Origin: Meconema thalassinum
Taxonomy: Eukaryota > Arthropoda > Insecta > Orthoptera > Tettigoniidae
Direction of reading: 5' to 3'
NCBI GenBank assembly: GCA_946902985.2
Contig: OX336392.1
Location: 22,294,716-22,358,715 of the forward strand
DNA: 64,000 nt
The notes below the pieces were generated by a model. It ran no database searches. It was given only the letters and a program-made list of their open reading frames with translations, and was not told the DNA's origin. The translations under genes were made by a program, and so were the position numbers. Shown here piece after piece: positions 42,101 through 53,869 of the stretch. Each line of letters begins with the position of its first letter. The stretch's first letter is position 1.

Positions 42101-43164
42101 GCGGTGAAATGCGTCGAACACGTGGTCATTAAAATAAAGCATATTTGTAGAAAATAACCACTTGAAAATAATAAATTCGTTTCACTGCTTTCATTGAAGC
42201 TAGTTCTAATTGTGGTAATAAGCTCACAGAAGCTACACGGTGCAGATTGTTGTAAAAGTTGCCCATGAACTATCTGCTTTCACTTCATAGATTCTATGAT
42301 TATTGGATCTCGTGGCATCTATGTGATCCACAGTTAAATTCACTCGCTCTTGCGGTCATAATGATATTCACAAGTATTAATGTTGAAATAATGCACCTCA
42401 ATAAATATTAGATCACAGTTACATGGATTTTTCCACAAGCACGTGGCTAAAAATGTGGTATTCCACGTTGTGAAAATGTTCACAAATTTCGATGAATTTG
42501 AAATAATTACTGCACTGGCTTTAATTATCACTCGATAACTTGACAAACTGGTGCTAATTAATGCACGATGCAGATTGATAACTTCTTGGCCTACTGGTGG
42601 ACTATTCCTTCGTCTTTTCCAGATGGACTTAATAACGTTTCCTATAAGGACGGAAAACCATACACGAGTGCCAGGAGCTCTGTCCCTTGTTGCTTGATCT
42701 AGCAAATACTTTAGTCGTGCAGTGACTGATTTCCTCCGGTTCGCCTGTCTGGATGATAATACCTTACCGAAAAAATAAATAACATTCTCCAGAATGTTTC
42801 GATGTTACAGAATGACGAAATGTGATGATCTGAGCCTTGTAGAAATTTGAGACATGTTAATAAGGACTCAGATAAAAATATAATTGATATCTCCAAAGTC
42901 AAAAGTGCAACCATCAATATCTCCAAAGTATGTCAGCATACAGCCATGCTGCTGGTCTGTGGGTGCGTTCTAGGATGATGCATCCCATCATCAAAATGCT
43001 TTGCAATGAAAAATATCAGATGAGCCTAAGCTCAGCGGGCTGAATATGTACAATTATTTAGTTGTAGTATTGGTACTGCATCTGTCGGTGTATGCTAAAT
43101 GCAGTATATATGATGTTAGGTGAAATGCTAAATGGTGATAGATATTCGGAGTTTGTAATTTGGA
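39106..43164. other. Long stretch with no recognisable gene
   Basis: About 4 kb, AT-rich with many CATs and short frames only. 'gtgaaatgcgtcgaacac' at 42105 recalls the Penelope-type motif at 23215 but no coding match accompanies it. The 87-codon minus frame at 41801-42064 has no domain I recognise. Confidence 0.4.
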
Positions 43165-43305
43165 GTGATTATATGGTTGTTTACTAAGGCAACACTGAAG
43201 AAATGGCTTCAAACCCCACAATTTCCAGGAAGACCTGTGCCTAATGCCAGTACAATTAGTAGTCTCGCTAAACGATTCAAGGAAACAGGCTCCGTAAATA
43301 ATAAA
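43165..43305 (+). pseudogene. Second mariner-type HTH fragment
   Basis: The plus frame reads QFPGRPVPNASTISSLAKRF then KETGSVNNKH followed by a stop, typical of the second half of a DUF4817-like HTH. It complements, but is not contiguous with, the fragment at 38989. Confidence 0.6.
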
Positions 43306-44130
43306 CATAGTTAGCAGACAACGTTGTGTTCTTAGAGAACAAACATTAGATGAGATCGTTGTCCATTCTTCCATCAGAAGATGTAAGGTGAGTGTTACAA
43401 GAGAGGGAGGACATTTACAGCACCGACTAAGAGCACTGTAAGTACACATTGTTGAACATGTTCGGTAGAAGTTTAAAACTGCGCGCCACCACCGCCTGAA
43501 CCGTGTACGCGAGCAGCGCCAGCCAACGCCAGCTTAGTTTGCCGTGTTTACCGGGGCGCACAGAGATAATGACCCTGTACAAACTTCCTTCTCTCAATTT
43601 TGTTTGACAGTGCCTGGAATCGAACCTAGGAAGTTCTGAAACAGCTCACATATTAGGTTTGTTAATTACAGTAGGTCCTACAGTTCTTCAAGGCTTTGGC
43701 AAATTTGTGTTTTCCTCGAAAATCAATTATCTTAGTGGCTGTCCGTCACTTGATACTGCACACTGGTGGCCTATTTTCATTTACACTGTGTTTTCTAGCT
43801 GATGTACAAGATGTAAAACTTCATTAGTAACTGTGAAGCTAAATGTGATCGATGTCAAGTTAATTTGGCCCTTAGTCCTTGGTGATTACAAATAATTACA
43901 ATAGGAAAAGAGAAAATGCGGTTTGGTGCATCTTGCTATCCACTGACATGCATATCATTGTTGATATGTTAGTGCTCTTGAATATATTTAGTACAATGTT
44001 GACTCCTGGCCGGAATATCAGCGGTGTAGTATTTCAATTTGTCGATGCTTCATCCAGGTAGTTGACGTTCCTGCAATAAGTGTTAGAAGGAAATTGTTCG
44101 AAAATGGCCTAACAGCAAGATCATCCAGAT
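43306..44130. other. No gene seen
   Basis: Decayed continuation of the transposase may extend to about 43450; a GC-rich patch at 43480-43560 and the rest are unassigned. Confidence 0.35.
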
Positions 44131-44137
44131 AAAAGTT

Positions 44138-44256
44138 CATTATGCAACGAGCCTATAATGGCAATAATTAAGACACGAGTATGTTTATAAAATGAGCGTA
44201 TGCGAATTTATCATTTCCATACAAGTGTCTTAATTACCATTATAGGCGAGTTGCAT
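44138..44256. mobile_element. Hairpin MITE, copy 2
   Basis: Same arms as 36203-36322, in inverted orientation with a short internal segment. Confidence 0.7.
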
Positions 44257-44464
44257 ACGACTGTTTATGTTCGACGATAATTACTATAACTATTTTATGT
44301 TCGAACATAAATATTCATAAATATCTGTCGAGATTTCGCCAGTTTTATGTAATGAACAGAGCGCATGAGACTCAGAGAATGCCTTGTATTTGACCATGGC
44401 CTCCTCGATTACCCTACCATGACACTAGGCCACGCAGTGAAATTTAGATTAGAAGGCCGTGGAA

Positions 44465-44615
44465 CTCAGCGCATCTAATTATCTAATTGGTCAAACAACT
44501 GTTTCTTGAGCTCTGATTGGTGGGAGAAACTGTTTCATATTGAAAAATAGTGTTATAATGAGCCTCATTATAGTACAGTTCCCTGACATATAATAGTCAG
44601 GGTCAAACATAATAG
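44465..44615 (-). repeat. Family G fragment
   Basis: The terminal part ('gagctctgattggtggg', 'tacagttccctgacata') is present in addition to the fuller copy beginning at 44676. Confidence 0.6.
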
Positions 44616-44627
44616 TACATTATCCAA

Positions 44628-44672
44628 CGAGCCTATAATGGCTATAATTACCATTATAGGCGAGTTGCATAC
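44628..44672. mobile_element. Hairpin MITE, collapsed copy 3
   Basis: 'gagcctataatgg' and 'ccattataggcgag' are nearly adjacent, so the internal segment of the other copies is missing. Confidence 0.65.
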
Positions 44673-44675
44673 GAC

Positions 44676-45195
44676 TGTTTATGTTCGACGATAATTATAA
44701 CTTTATTATATGTTTTAACATAAATATTCATAAATATCTGTTCAGTCACTAGAATTTTGTGATCGGGTGCTGCGCTGGGTAGTATATCTCTGTTTTCCAA
44801 GCTGTCTGGCCGACCGACGCATGAGCTCTGTGTGCATCAATGCCATATGTGAAGATTTTGCACCAGTATTCAGTAAAACTGTCACCGAAGTCGTTTGAAA
44901 ACAATGCGCTGTGTAGAAATTGGATTTGGGGATATTAAGGTACAGTGCTATTGCTTGTCTCATATTCACCAGTTTATTTGCGCGAACATATGGACGGTGC
45001 ACTTTCGGTAATTTATATAGACATGTTGGATTTTGAGTGCATGCGCGAAGGTATCCTTATCTAATTGGTCAATCAACTGTTTCTTGAGCTGTGATTGGTG
45101 GGAGAAACTGTTTCATAATGAAAAATAGTGCTATAATGACCATCATTATGATACAGTTTTCAGACATATAATAGTCAGGGTCGAACATAAAAGCC
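44676..45195 (-). repeat. Family G repeat with TATA box and 73-codon frame, copy 2
   Basis: TATA (45012-45018, minus) and the open frame 44742-44963 match copy 1. Probably non-autonomous DNA repeat; the start near 'ttatgttcgac' and end near 'gtcgaacataaa' suggest short inverted termini. Confidence 0.6.
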
Positions 45196-45749
45196 ATTTT
45201 TCAACAATAAAAGGCAACGTGAAAATAGTGTGAACTGGAATAAAAATCATAAATCTTGGTTTAATGAAGACTGGGCGAAAGTGATTTGTTTGCTTAAATG
45301 TAATTTAATATATTTCCTACAAAGTTTCCAGAATTATGGCCACTAGTGTAAGTGGCACTAAACCGCGGAAGTTGACTAGAACAATTGATAATTTGTTTTG
45401 GATTGAGGAACAGGTAATGAGGTAAGAGTAAAGTGTCGATGCCAGTTGAAGATGGCAGCTGTCGGCCGCAGTGGATGGTTGGCAGTAACGAGACTCCCCG
45501 CTGTCACTATGGAGATAAACAAGGTCGATAAGAAGACAGTCTTCAGATCACCTTAACATATACTAGCTTCATCAGAATAGATGTTAGAATATGATACAAA
45601 CTGGAGTAAGCTTCGTTATACAAAATGATGTAGTGGGTGTCCGATGTCAATGCCATTTTTATTATTTACTGCACACAGTGGGCGAGAGGTTTATCTTCTG
45701 GACAGACACTTCAGGGTTGAACTAAATATATACTGTATCTCTCCATTCC
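45196..45749. other. No gene seen
   Basis: AT-rich with one GC-richer patch at 45430-45530; unassigned. Confidence 0.35.
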
Positions 45750-45930
45750 GTGTTTTCCCACTACTTTCCGGGCAAATGTCAAGATAGTTCCTAAATTAAA
45801 GCCCCGGTCATCTCCTTCCCAAATCTAACCTCAATTAGAAACACACAATATCACAGATATTAAAATTACACAGGTTATCAAATAAATTCATCTCACACCA
45901 AAATATACGTGACTGAAATCACCTTAACTA
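45750..45930 (+). mobile_element. SINE family B, 3' part
   Basis: 'gttttcccactacttt', 'agttcctaaattaaagcc' and 'cacaggttatcaaata' parallel 4975-5110. Confidence 0.55.
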
Positions 45931-45954
45931 ACTAACTTACTTACTTACTTACTT

Positions 45955-46275
45955 CACGTTAGATAGGGTTACAAACGAAGAGGTATTAAGATGAGTGGGA
46001 GAGGAGAGATGCTTCAGGCGACTGCTAATGAAGAGAAGAGATAGGTTGGTAGGACACATACTAAGACACCCAGGAATAGCAAGGTTAGTTATGGAAGGAA
46101 GGGTCGAGGACAAGAACTGTAGGGGTAGACCAAAGTTAGAATATGTTGAACAGATTGCCTCGGATGTAGGATGTGATAGCTATGTAGAGATGAAACGATT
46201 AGATCAGGACAGGGAGGAGGCATGGAGAGCTGGATCAAACCAGTCAAAAGACTGAGGACTCAAACAACAACAACT
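45955..46275 (+). pseudogene. LINE 3'-end fragment
   Basis: Begins RVTNEEVLR, stop, then a frame with RLLMKRRDRLVGHILRHPG and QIASDVGCDSYVEMKRLDQD. It ends 'gactcaaacaacaacaac' like 25485-25500 and 9205-9220. Truncated far into ORF2. Confidence 0.8.
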
Positions 46276-46284
46276 TTACTTACT

Positions 46285-46495
46285 GAACTGGCTGCGTGGC
46301 TCAGCGGTAACGTTCTTGCCTGCTGTGCCCAAGATCCTGGCGCAGTCAGCTGGCATTTGAGGGTGCGCAAATGTAAGGTAGCGTGTCAGTAGATTTACTG
46401 ACACGTTAAAGATCCCCTTCGGGGCAAAATCCAACGCCCCGGCGTCTCCTAAAGCCAGAGTAGTTAAAGGGGACGGAAAACCAATAACATTATTG
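46285..46495 (+). mobile_element. SINE family D
   Basis: Head 'gctgcgtggctcagcggtaac' (A box), then 'gacacgttaaagatcc' and end 'aaaccaataacattatt'. Confidence 0.8.
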
Positions 46496-46642
46496 TAACT
46501 AACTAACTAACTGACTAACTAACCAACTTACTGAATGAACGAATATTGGCACATCCGCCATTATGGAAATCTGTAGCCATCTTGTGGACCCTTCTGGAGC
46601 TTATGGACTGCGGAGGAGTAAGCTTATTTCTACACCATTGCT

Positions 46643-47022
46643 TGCCACGGTGGGTGAGTAGTTATCGTGTCGGACTACTACCCCCAAGCTTGCAGGTTCG
46701 CTCCTGGCTGTGGTAAGTGATTTTTGAAAGGCGGCAAAAAATACGACACGCATGTCATACGATGTTGGCATGTTAAAGAACCCATTTGAATTCAGTAGGC
46801 CGTATTCATAATGGCAAAATTAATCTCGGTATTTTCCGCCAACACAAAGTTCCTCATTTCTCTACTAGAAAGCGCTATAGTGTCAAGGAGCTTAGATATC
46901 TAACCTTCTTGACTTTCATAGTGCTTCAAGGAACAACAAAATTCGACATGCAAGTTGCCCTCTGGGTGTCAAATAAGAAAGCTTGAACCCGGCTCCGGAG
47001 GCCATACGATATTATTATTATA
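46643..47022 (+). mobile_element. SINE family C, full length
   Basis: Head 'ccacggtgggtgagtag', body with 'gacatgcaagttgccctctg', tail (ATT)n. Confidence 0.8.
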
Positions 47023-47720
47023 ATAGGTACATCATTCCCTAATTTCTTCTTCTTCTTCTGCTTCATTAGCAAACGTTTTTTCTGCTAATTACAGTACTTT
47101 AGAACATTATATCGTACAAGTGATGTCTCTTCAGTGTTACTCTGCATCGTTAGTGACTTATTGTGGAGTTGGTGAGAGGATACTCATTGGTGAATTGATC
47201 ACCCCGATGTGTTCTGATGCAACTCAATGACTTTATACTGCATTAACGAAAGCTAATGAGATTGCTCACCAACCGAGTGCGTCGGGTCCCTCTTCTATCC
47301 GACTCAACTAAATGGTTTTGGATCATCCAAATCAGTTAGGATCAACTTTGATCCTGGTATTCCAAATCTAATGTGATATCTTGACAATCCATTTAGTTGA
47401 GTCGACTTCGATTCACGTTCGATTCAACTCAACAAATCTGGGTAAAGATAGCTTGAAGCTAAAACATTCACCATCATGGATACTGTTATTAATAGACGTA
47501 TTAATTGAATACTGAGAGACACCTGTTAATGTTCATTGTAACTGTTTTCAACACGTCATTGGGTTTTAATCAGCAATTCTTAGAGTTTCATTTACTACAA
47601 GTTTTGATCAGATAATGAACATCGCACAAGGACTTTGAGTGGCAATAATATTGCTCATTATAACAACGAGTTGTTCACAATACGACACAGCGAGCAAAGG
47701 TACGATATCCTAATATCCAA
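47023..47720. other. No gene seen
   Basis: A (TTC)n tract at 47045-47060; the rest is unassigned, perhaps the body of the Helitron-like unit ending at 47755. Confidence 0.35.
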
Positions 47721-47755
47721 TTGTGTTCCCGAGCAACGCCGGGCTTAAGAACTAG
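47721..47755 (+). mobile_element. Helitron-like 3' terminus
   Basis: Hairpin CCCG-agcaacgc-CGGG at 47728-47743, nine bases, then CTAG at 47752-47755 followed by T. This is the most canonical Helitron end in the window. Confidence 0.65.
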
Positions 47756-47759
47756 TAAA

Positions 47760-48084
47760 ATTATAAAGCTTGTGGGTTATGGCAATGCAGTATTTGCGCC
47801 AAAGGGCCTAAATGAAGGGAATGGAGAGGGCTGTCCGAATTTTCAAGTAGATAGTGTTACTCGTCTTGTTCCAAATGGTAAGTACGTAAAATTCGGTTCA
47901 GATGGTGAAACGGTGTAGATTTGAGCCAAAGGGCATAAATGACAGGAATGTAGAGGGCTATCTAAAATTACTGTTGCCAAAAACCTTCCTTGGGGTGTAC
48001 ACTACAAATCTACAAAATGTCAATGCAATCGGTTAAACGGTGTCAGAATCCATTAATCTCGGACAGATATGCATTTCCATTCTT
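47760..48084 (+). repeat. Dispersed repeat with 'acggtgtagatttg' motif
   Basis: Similar to 54330-54460 and, reversed, to 60075-60130. Likely internal Helitron-type sequence. Confidence 0.45.
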
Positions 48085-48474
48085 AGCCTATTTTCAATTT
48101 TGAAAAAATAGGCTTATGAGATCACCTTTTGTCCGTGTGTGTGTGCGTGTGTGATGTGTGTGTGTGTGTATGCCCCCTAATAACTTCTAAACGGCTGGAG
48201 GGATTTCAATGAAACTCGGTAAGTTCATAGCACTATTCCGGACGACCCTGACCGTGCCCTTCAAATTTTGTTACGTCTCAAGGCACTACTGTAAGTTCAT
48301 CTATAAGAATTTCAAAAACCGGTTAAGTACAAAACAAATATGGCGGCCAAGCGAATTTGAAAAATTTAAACAGACCTTTCTCGCGATTTAATGTTCCAAA
48401 CGCAATGAAACTTAGTACAGGAAATGTTTATACACATAGTAATGCACTGGTATTTAATTTAGTTCAATTGTTTA

Positions 48475-48490
48475 CATAACCTCAAGATGG
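48475..48490 (+). repeat. Left target duplication of the LINE in family X
   Basis: 'cataacctcaagatgg'; the right copy at 51880-51895 is 'ataaccctcaagatgg'-like, differing by one base. Confidence 0.65.
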
Positions 48491-48595
48491 GGGTTGATGT
48501 TGCTCACGTCTGTAGGTGTAACCTATAACTTAACCCTACACGTGACCCCTGGCTGGTGCTAAACTACCAACAATATTAGGTGAACTATACATATA

Positions 48596-49948
48596 ATGCC
48601 AAGAATGCAATGTAAAAATGGTTCTTTTCAGAACCACCAAACTAGTGATATTGGACACTCAATACGCATTATGCAACTCAATATTGAAGGCCTAAGTTCA
48701 GCCAAATGTGTTTATCTACGTAAACAGCTGCAGGATCATGATATTGACATCGTTAATATCCAAGAGACGCATACCAAAGATGAGCAGGACTTCCATAGAA
48801 GAGGACACCTTCCAAGTTATACCCTAGTAAATGCCATCCACCACCCACAGTATGTTATAGCCACTTACGCCAAGTCCAGCTTGACTGCAGTCCAAGTTCT
48901 TGAGTCCACAGTCGTAGACAATACCTTCCCATTAGTGATTGAGGTTAACGGCCTAAAAATTGTCAATGTGTACAAGCCTCCATGCATAAGCTGGACTCCA
49001 GCTGTACTGCCTACTTTTGACCATCCATGTATCTATACTGGTGACTTTAACAGCCACCACACATCGTGGGGTTATGATACAGTAGATAATAATGAAGAGA
49101 CATTACTTTTATGGGCAGAAATATCCAATTTACATCTGGTCTTTGATGTAAAGGACAAAGGTACTTTCCATTCCGCACGCTGGAATAGGGACTACAACCC
49201 AGATCTAGTATTTGTTTCTATGGGTCAACTATCGCAACACTTATATACCTCACGAAATGTTCTGTTTAACTTTCCAAACAGCCAACACCGTCCTGTAATT
49301 GTAGAGGTAGGGCTGAAAATCCCTCTTGTGAATTCGATGCCCTTACCCAGATGGAATTTCCAACGCGCTAATTGGGACGCATTCTCTAAGGAACTTGATA
49401 AAAACTTAACTGAGAAGAACTTACAATCAACAGCAACCAACTATGGCGAATTTGTTGAACTCGTTATTAAGGCTGCAAAAGCAAACATTCCTAGGGGTTA
49501 TAGGAAGGAATATGTGCCTGGATGGAATAAGGACAGTGAGGACTTGTATAAAGAATATCAAAGTACTGGAGACCACTCATTAGGCACTCAGCTACTACTG
49601 TCCCTCAATAAAAGCAGGTGAGAGAAGTGGAAAGCAACTGTTACAGAAATTAATTTTGTAAAGTCGAGCAGAAAAGCTTGGAGAATACTTCACGGACTGA
49701 CTGGTAAGAAAAACTCCAGAAAGACATACGGTACTTTAAGTCCTGACACCATAGCTAATAGAATGGTAGAACTTACAAGGGCAAAGCGAGACAAGTGTCA
49801 CACCAAAATGGTGAAACGTAACCTCACTCTCCTCAAAAAGAACGCCCAGAGAAATAATCAACTATCCAGGGCGTTTTCTGTTGAAGAAGTTGTAGCAGCT
49901 ATCAAGCAGTTGAAGACCAACAAGGCAGCTGGTCCTGATAACATCTAA
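48596..49948 (+). pseudogene. LINE endonuclease and linker (one stop)
   Basis: Opens at ATG 48596. APE-type endonuclease: IRIMQLNIEGL, IVNIQETH, YTGDFNSHHTSWG and NPDLVFVS. A single TGA at 49619-49621 interrupts an otherwise continuous frame (EKWKATVTEINF...) leading to NKAAGPDNI, where a SINE has inserted. I-/Jockey-like by style. No separate gag-type ORF1 is evident upstream. Confidence 0.85.
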
Positions 49949-50178
49949 TAATATAATGTTATTGGTTTTACGTCCCTTTTAACTACACTGGCTTTTAGAG
50001 ACGCCGGGGTGCCGGAATTTTGCCCCGAAGGGGATCTTTAACGTGCCAGTAAATCTACGGACACGGCTCCCTCGCATTTGCGCACCCTCAAATGCCAGCT
50101 GACTGCGCCAGGATACGAACCTGCAACCTCGGGCCCAGCAAGCGAGAACGTTACCCCTGAGCCACGCAGCCAGCCTGA
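49947..50178 (-). mobile_element. SINE family D inserted in the LINE
   Basis: The minus strand reads from 'gctgcgtggctcaggggtaac' to 'aaaccaataacattat'. The duplication CCTGATAACATCTA flanks it (about 49933-49946 and 50175-50188) and restores the RT frame when one copy is ignored. Confidence 0.85.
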
Positions 50179-51845
50179 TAACATCTATAACGAATTCATC
50201 ATACACATGGGTCCACTCAGTATAAACTGAATTACTTCTCTTTTCACATATATCCTTGAAAAGAATCACCTACCCAAACAGTTTAAACTATCCAAAGTTA
50301 TAGCTATTCTGAAACCAGGTAAATCTGAACACAATCCTGAAAGCTATCGTCCCATTGCCCTGCTTAGCGCCATGTTTAAACTTCTGGAACGTGTCCTTCT
50401 GAACAGGATAGCACCGTACATAGAAGATGACATACCACCTGAACAAGCTGGCTTCCGAAACGGTCGTAGTTGCACAAATCAAGTTCTTGCCCTTACAACA
50501 CATATTGAAGCAGGTTTCCAAAACCATCTAAAATCCACAGCTGTCTTCATTGATCTCACGGCAGCCTATGATATTGTCTGGAGACAAGGGTTACTTTTCA
50601 AACTGTTTCAAGTTAATCCATCTTTTGAAATTGTGAATTTGCTATCAAACATTCTCAGTGAAAGACAGTTTGAGGTGTTCTTGGGTGACTCTAAAAGTCA
50701 CAAGAGGAAGCTGAATAATGGACTCCCACAAGGATCTGTTTTGGCCCCAATCCTTTTCAACCTGTATATTCATGACTTGCCAAATACTAAGGCAAGAAAG
50801 TTCATTTATGCTGACAATATTGCGCTTGTAACGCAGAGCAGAAATTTTGAAGATGCAGAAAACACCCTTACTGAAGACCTTAAGAGAATGTCAGCTTTCC
50901 TTCAGTCCTGGAGATTGATTCCGAGCCTGAATAAAACAGAAGTATCTTGCTTCCACCTTGCACATCGGTTTTCTAATTACAAACCAAATATTTTGCTTGA
51001 CGGACAACAACTTAGATACAATCCCTTTCCTACTTATCTTGGAGTGACTTTGGAGAGAACCCTGACCTACAAAGAGCATCTCACCAAGCTCTCCCATAAA
51101 ATTTCTGCAAGAAACAACATCCTACATAAACTTAGTGGTACTTCCTGGCGACCTCTGCCGACTGCTTACGCCTAACTGGCATTAGCCTTGTCTATTCAAC
51201 AGCAAAATACTGTGCACCCGTGTGGTTGGAAAGTGCACATGTGCATAAAGTTGACTCAAGATTAAATGATACAATGCGATGCATCACTGGTACTATTAAG
51301 TCAACGCCTTGCCATTGGCTACCTGTGCTGAGCCACATTCCTCCACCACATCTAAGAAGGAAACAAGCATTGTTGAGAGAGGCTAAGAAGATCAGGGCTT
51401 CACCTACTTTACCACTACAGTATACCATGAATTTTGCCATCCCTCACAACAGTGACTACGGTCTAGGAGGCCAACATGTGTTACTGCAGAAATACTATAT
51501 GTGGATGGGTTTAATTTAAACCAAAGTTGGAGAAACGAGTGGTCAACTAAAACAGCGGGGACAAGTGCCCATTCTCTTGATCCTACAAAGGAACTGAAAG
51601 GTTCTGACCTCCCAAGGAAACTGTGGTGCCGCCTTAACAGAACCGGCCATGGCTGCTGCAAATTCTTTCAACACAGTTGGGGCTGGACCAATTCAGCAAT
51701 GTGCGACTGTGATCAAGAGGAGCAGACAATGGATCATCTGCTCCGACGCTGTCCTCTGTTCTCGTTCCCTGGGAACCCTGCTGAACTCTTTCATGTCACT
51801 CCAAATGTCATAACTTGGTTGCAGAATGTGGATAATGTTGTATAA
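50175..51845 (+). pseudogene. LINE reverse transcriptase and C-terminal zinc-knuckle region
   Basis: After a TGA near 50228: AILKPGK and SYRPIALLSAMFKLLE; motif A IDLTAAYDIVW; motif B LPQGSVLAPILFNLY; motif C FIYADNIAL, where the second catalytic Asp is Asn. A frameshift near 51150 leads to LVYSTAKYCAPVWLESA, another near 51500, and the end has CDCDQEEQTMDHLLRRCPLF, a Cys/His cluster common at the C-terminus of such LINEs. Non-functional. Confidence 0.88.
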
Positions 51846-52547
51846 TGTAAATTTTGTATATAATTCACCATCCGATTAAATAACCCTCAAGATGGCGGCG
51901 GTGCGAATTTTAAAATTAAGTTTTTATTTCTTGTGTCGTAATCATGCGATCGAAGTGAAAGTTTGAATAATGAACCTTCGCAATAATTTTCCTTTAATGG
52001 TACATGACTCTATGGCCTATACACTTAACAATCCAACATGGCGACCATCCGAAATATTTAGACGGCTCTGAATATCTACGAATCTATTATAGCAATCAAA
52101 CTGATTTTTTTATATTCAAGGGGGCTATGAACATAAGTTCACCTATAGGACTTTCAATAACCTGGTGATCACAAATCCAACATGGCGGCGACGCGAATTA
52201 TAAATATTCACATGGTCGTTTCTCGCAATTTAACCATCCGAGTGCAGTGACCTACATATATAAAAATCGATCATGGCGACCATCCGCAATATTTAGTAGG
52301 TTCTCAATATCTACGAGTCTATTACAACAATCAATCTGAAATTCTGTATGTTGATAGAGGCAATTATCATAAGTAGGATATATGAAAGTAGGCTGTATAG
52401 TTATTCACGGAATTACTTGTTTTCGTATATGAGATATTGTTTTTCTCAAAGAATGCCTTATTCAGTGTACGGTACAGTATGCTATAGCAATGCGACCCAC
52501 TCTGATAGGAGGATTGAAAACAGGCTAGAATAAACATAGTAAAACAC

Positions 52548-52690
52548 AGCAATGTTTCTAGGTGTATGCCGTGTCTTGTGTGGGGTTTCGCCTAGGAACA
52601 CCAAGCTGGCTCATCAGCGGGCTCTTTTGTGTCCGACTGTGCACTACCTCCCTTCTTATGAAGCGCACTTGCGTCTTTATCTCGGCACAA
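52548..52690 (+). repeat. Dispersed repeat H, copy 2
   Basis: Parallels 26100-26290 with an internal deletion. Confidence 0.6.
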
Positions 52691-53869
52691 ACCTAGAAAC
52701 GTTGCTGAGTTTTGTTATGATGTTGTTACTTAGATAGTTGTTGAAATTTTAAGGAGCGAAACAGCGAGGTCATCTACCGCCTCTTAACACAGATTTAAGT
52801 ATGCAAGTTTAGAATTAAGCTAAAATTTAGAGGTGGAAACCTAAATATGAAATGATCTAGAAATAATAAAACAAAAATAAAACTAATAATAGTAGTATAA
52901 TAATAAAATAATCACGGAAAAACTAAAATTCAGAATACAAACAAGACCAAATCTCGAAGTAAAGGTACACTTGAAAACTTAGATTGCTCTCACTTATGAA
53001 GCGGCTGACGAGATCAGCAGCCAACACGTCTTCGGCTAATATAAGTTTGAGTGTCATCTGCAAACCAAGGTTTCTTCGCAAGTCAGCAAGATCCACGCAC
53101 TCATTAAGTGGGTGGATCTTGCATGACCTATCCTTAGCCTACACAAATGAACGGACTCCCTCCGTGACCGGAAAGAGCGCCGCCACACGCGAGTAGGTCC
53201 CTTGATCGCTTCGTCCGGTGGATTTATTTGTTTTATGGATGATAATGAATGCTACTACAGAACTGGCACATGATACGTAAACTAACAGATAAAATATATC
53301 TTAAAAATATGACATTTTGTGGAGGTGGTGGTAGTGGGGGTGATATGTAGTACAGTATAACAGATTTAACATTCAGGTCATTTTCACGTAATGATAATGA
53401 TAATAATGAATAGGGAAACGGCTATTTGCTAAATACAGTACTGACACACGCAATTTACAAACGAATTGAAAAATATGATTAGGAAGAGGAGTAATTGAAA
53501 TAAAAGACACTGCCTATGGCCCATATCTCATTCGCTGTTAGAAACGTATAGACCAAAAGTGTCGTCTTTTGCCGCATAGCACCGTAGGAAAATAATCAGA
53601 GCACTTTGGAAAACCGCGGATGTCCCGAGCTCCTGAGATTGCAATAGTGTCATTTATCGCCACATAGCGCTGAAGGATAAGGATCGGAGTAAATGAAAGT
53701 AAATTTGAAAGCACTGACGCTTATTGCAACTGATAACCTCTATGTACTGCACCAATACCATCGCACTTATACAGAGGCATAATATTTTCATGATGATAAC
53801 TGATTTAAGGGGCCTAAGAAATCTTATAGCACTAATTACTCCCCGTAACTGCAATTTATAAGCAGCGCA
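52691..53869. other. No gene seen
   Basis: AT-rich with small 'aataat' tracts. 53785-53850 ('ttaaggggcctaag') may be the 3' end of the 22066-type retroposon. Confidence 0.35.

Larger units (their letters stand above)
48491..51880 (+). mobile_element. Near full-length LINE inserted in family X
   Basis: About 3.4 kb including a nested SINE: short 5' UTR, one long ORF2-type coding region and a very short 3' UTR. Bounded by a 13-15 bp target duplication. Confidence 0.8.
48085..52425 (+). mobile_element. Dispersed repeat family X, split by a LINE
   Basis: The left part (48085-48490) starts 'aaaaaataggcttatgagatc' with a (TG)n run; the right part (51881-52421) ends in a hairpin followed by CTTGTT at 52399-52421. 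The copy at 55510-55680 is continuous across the split point. Confidence 0.7.
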
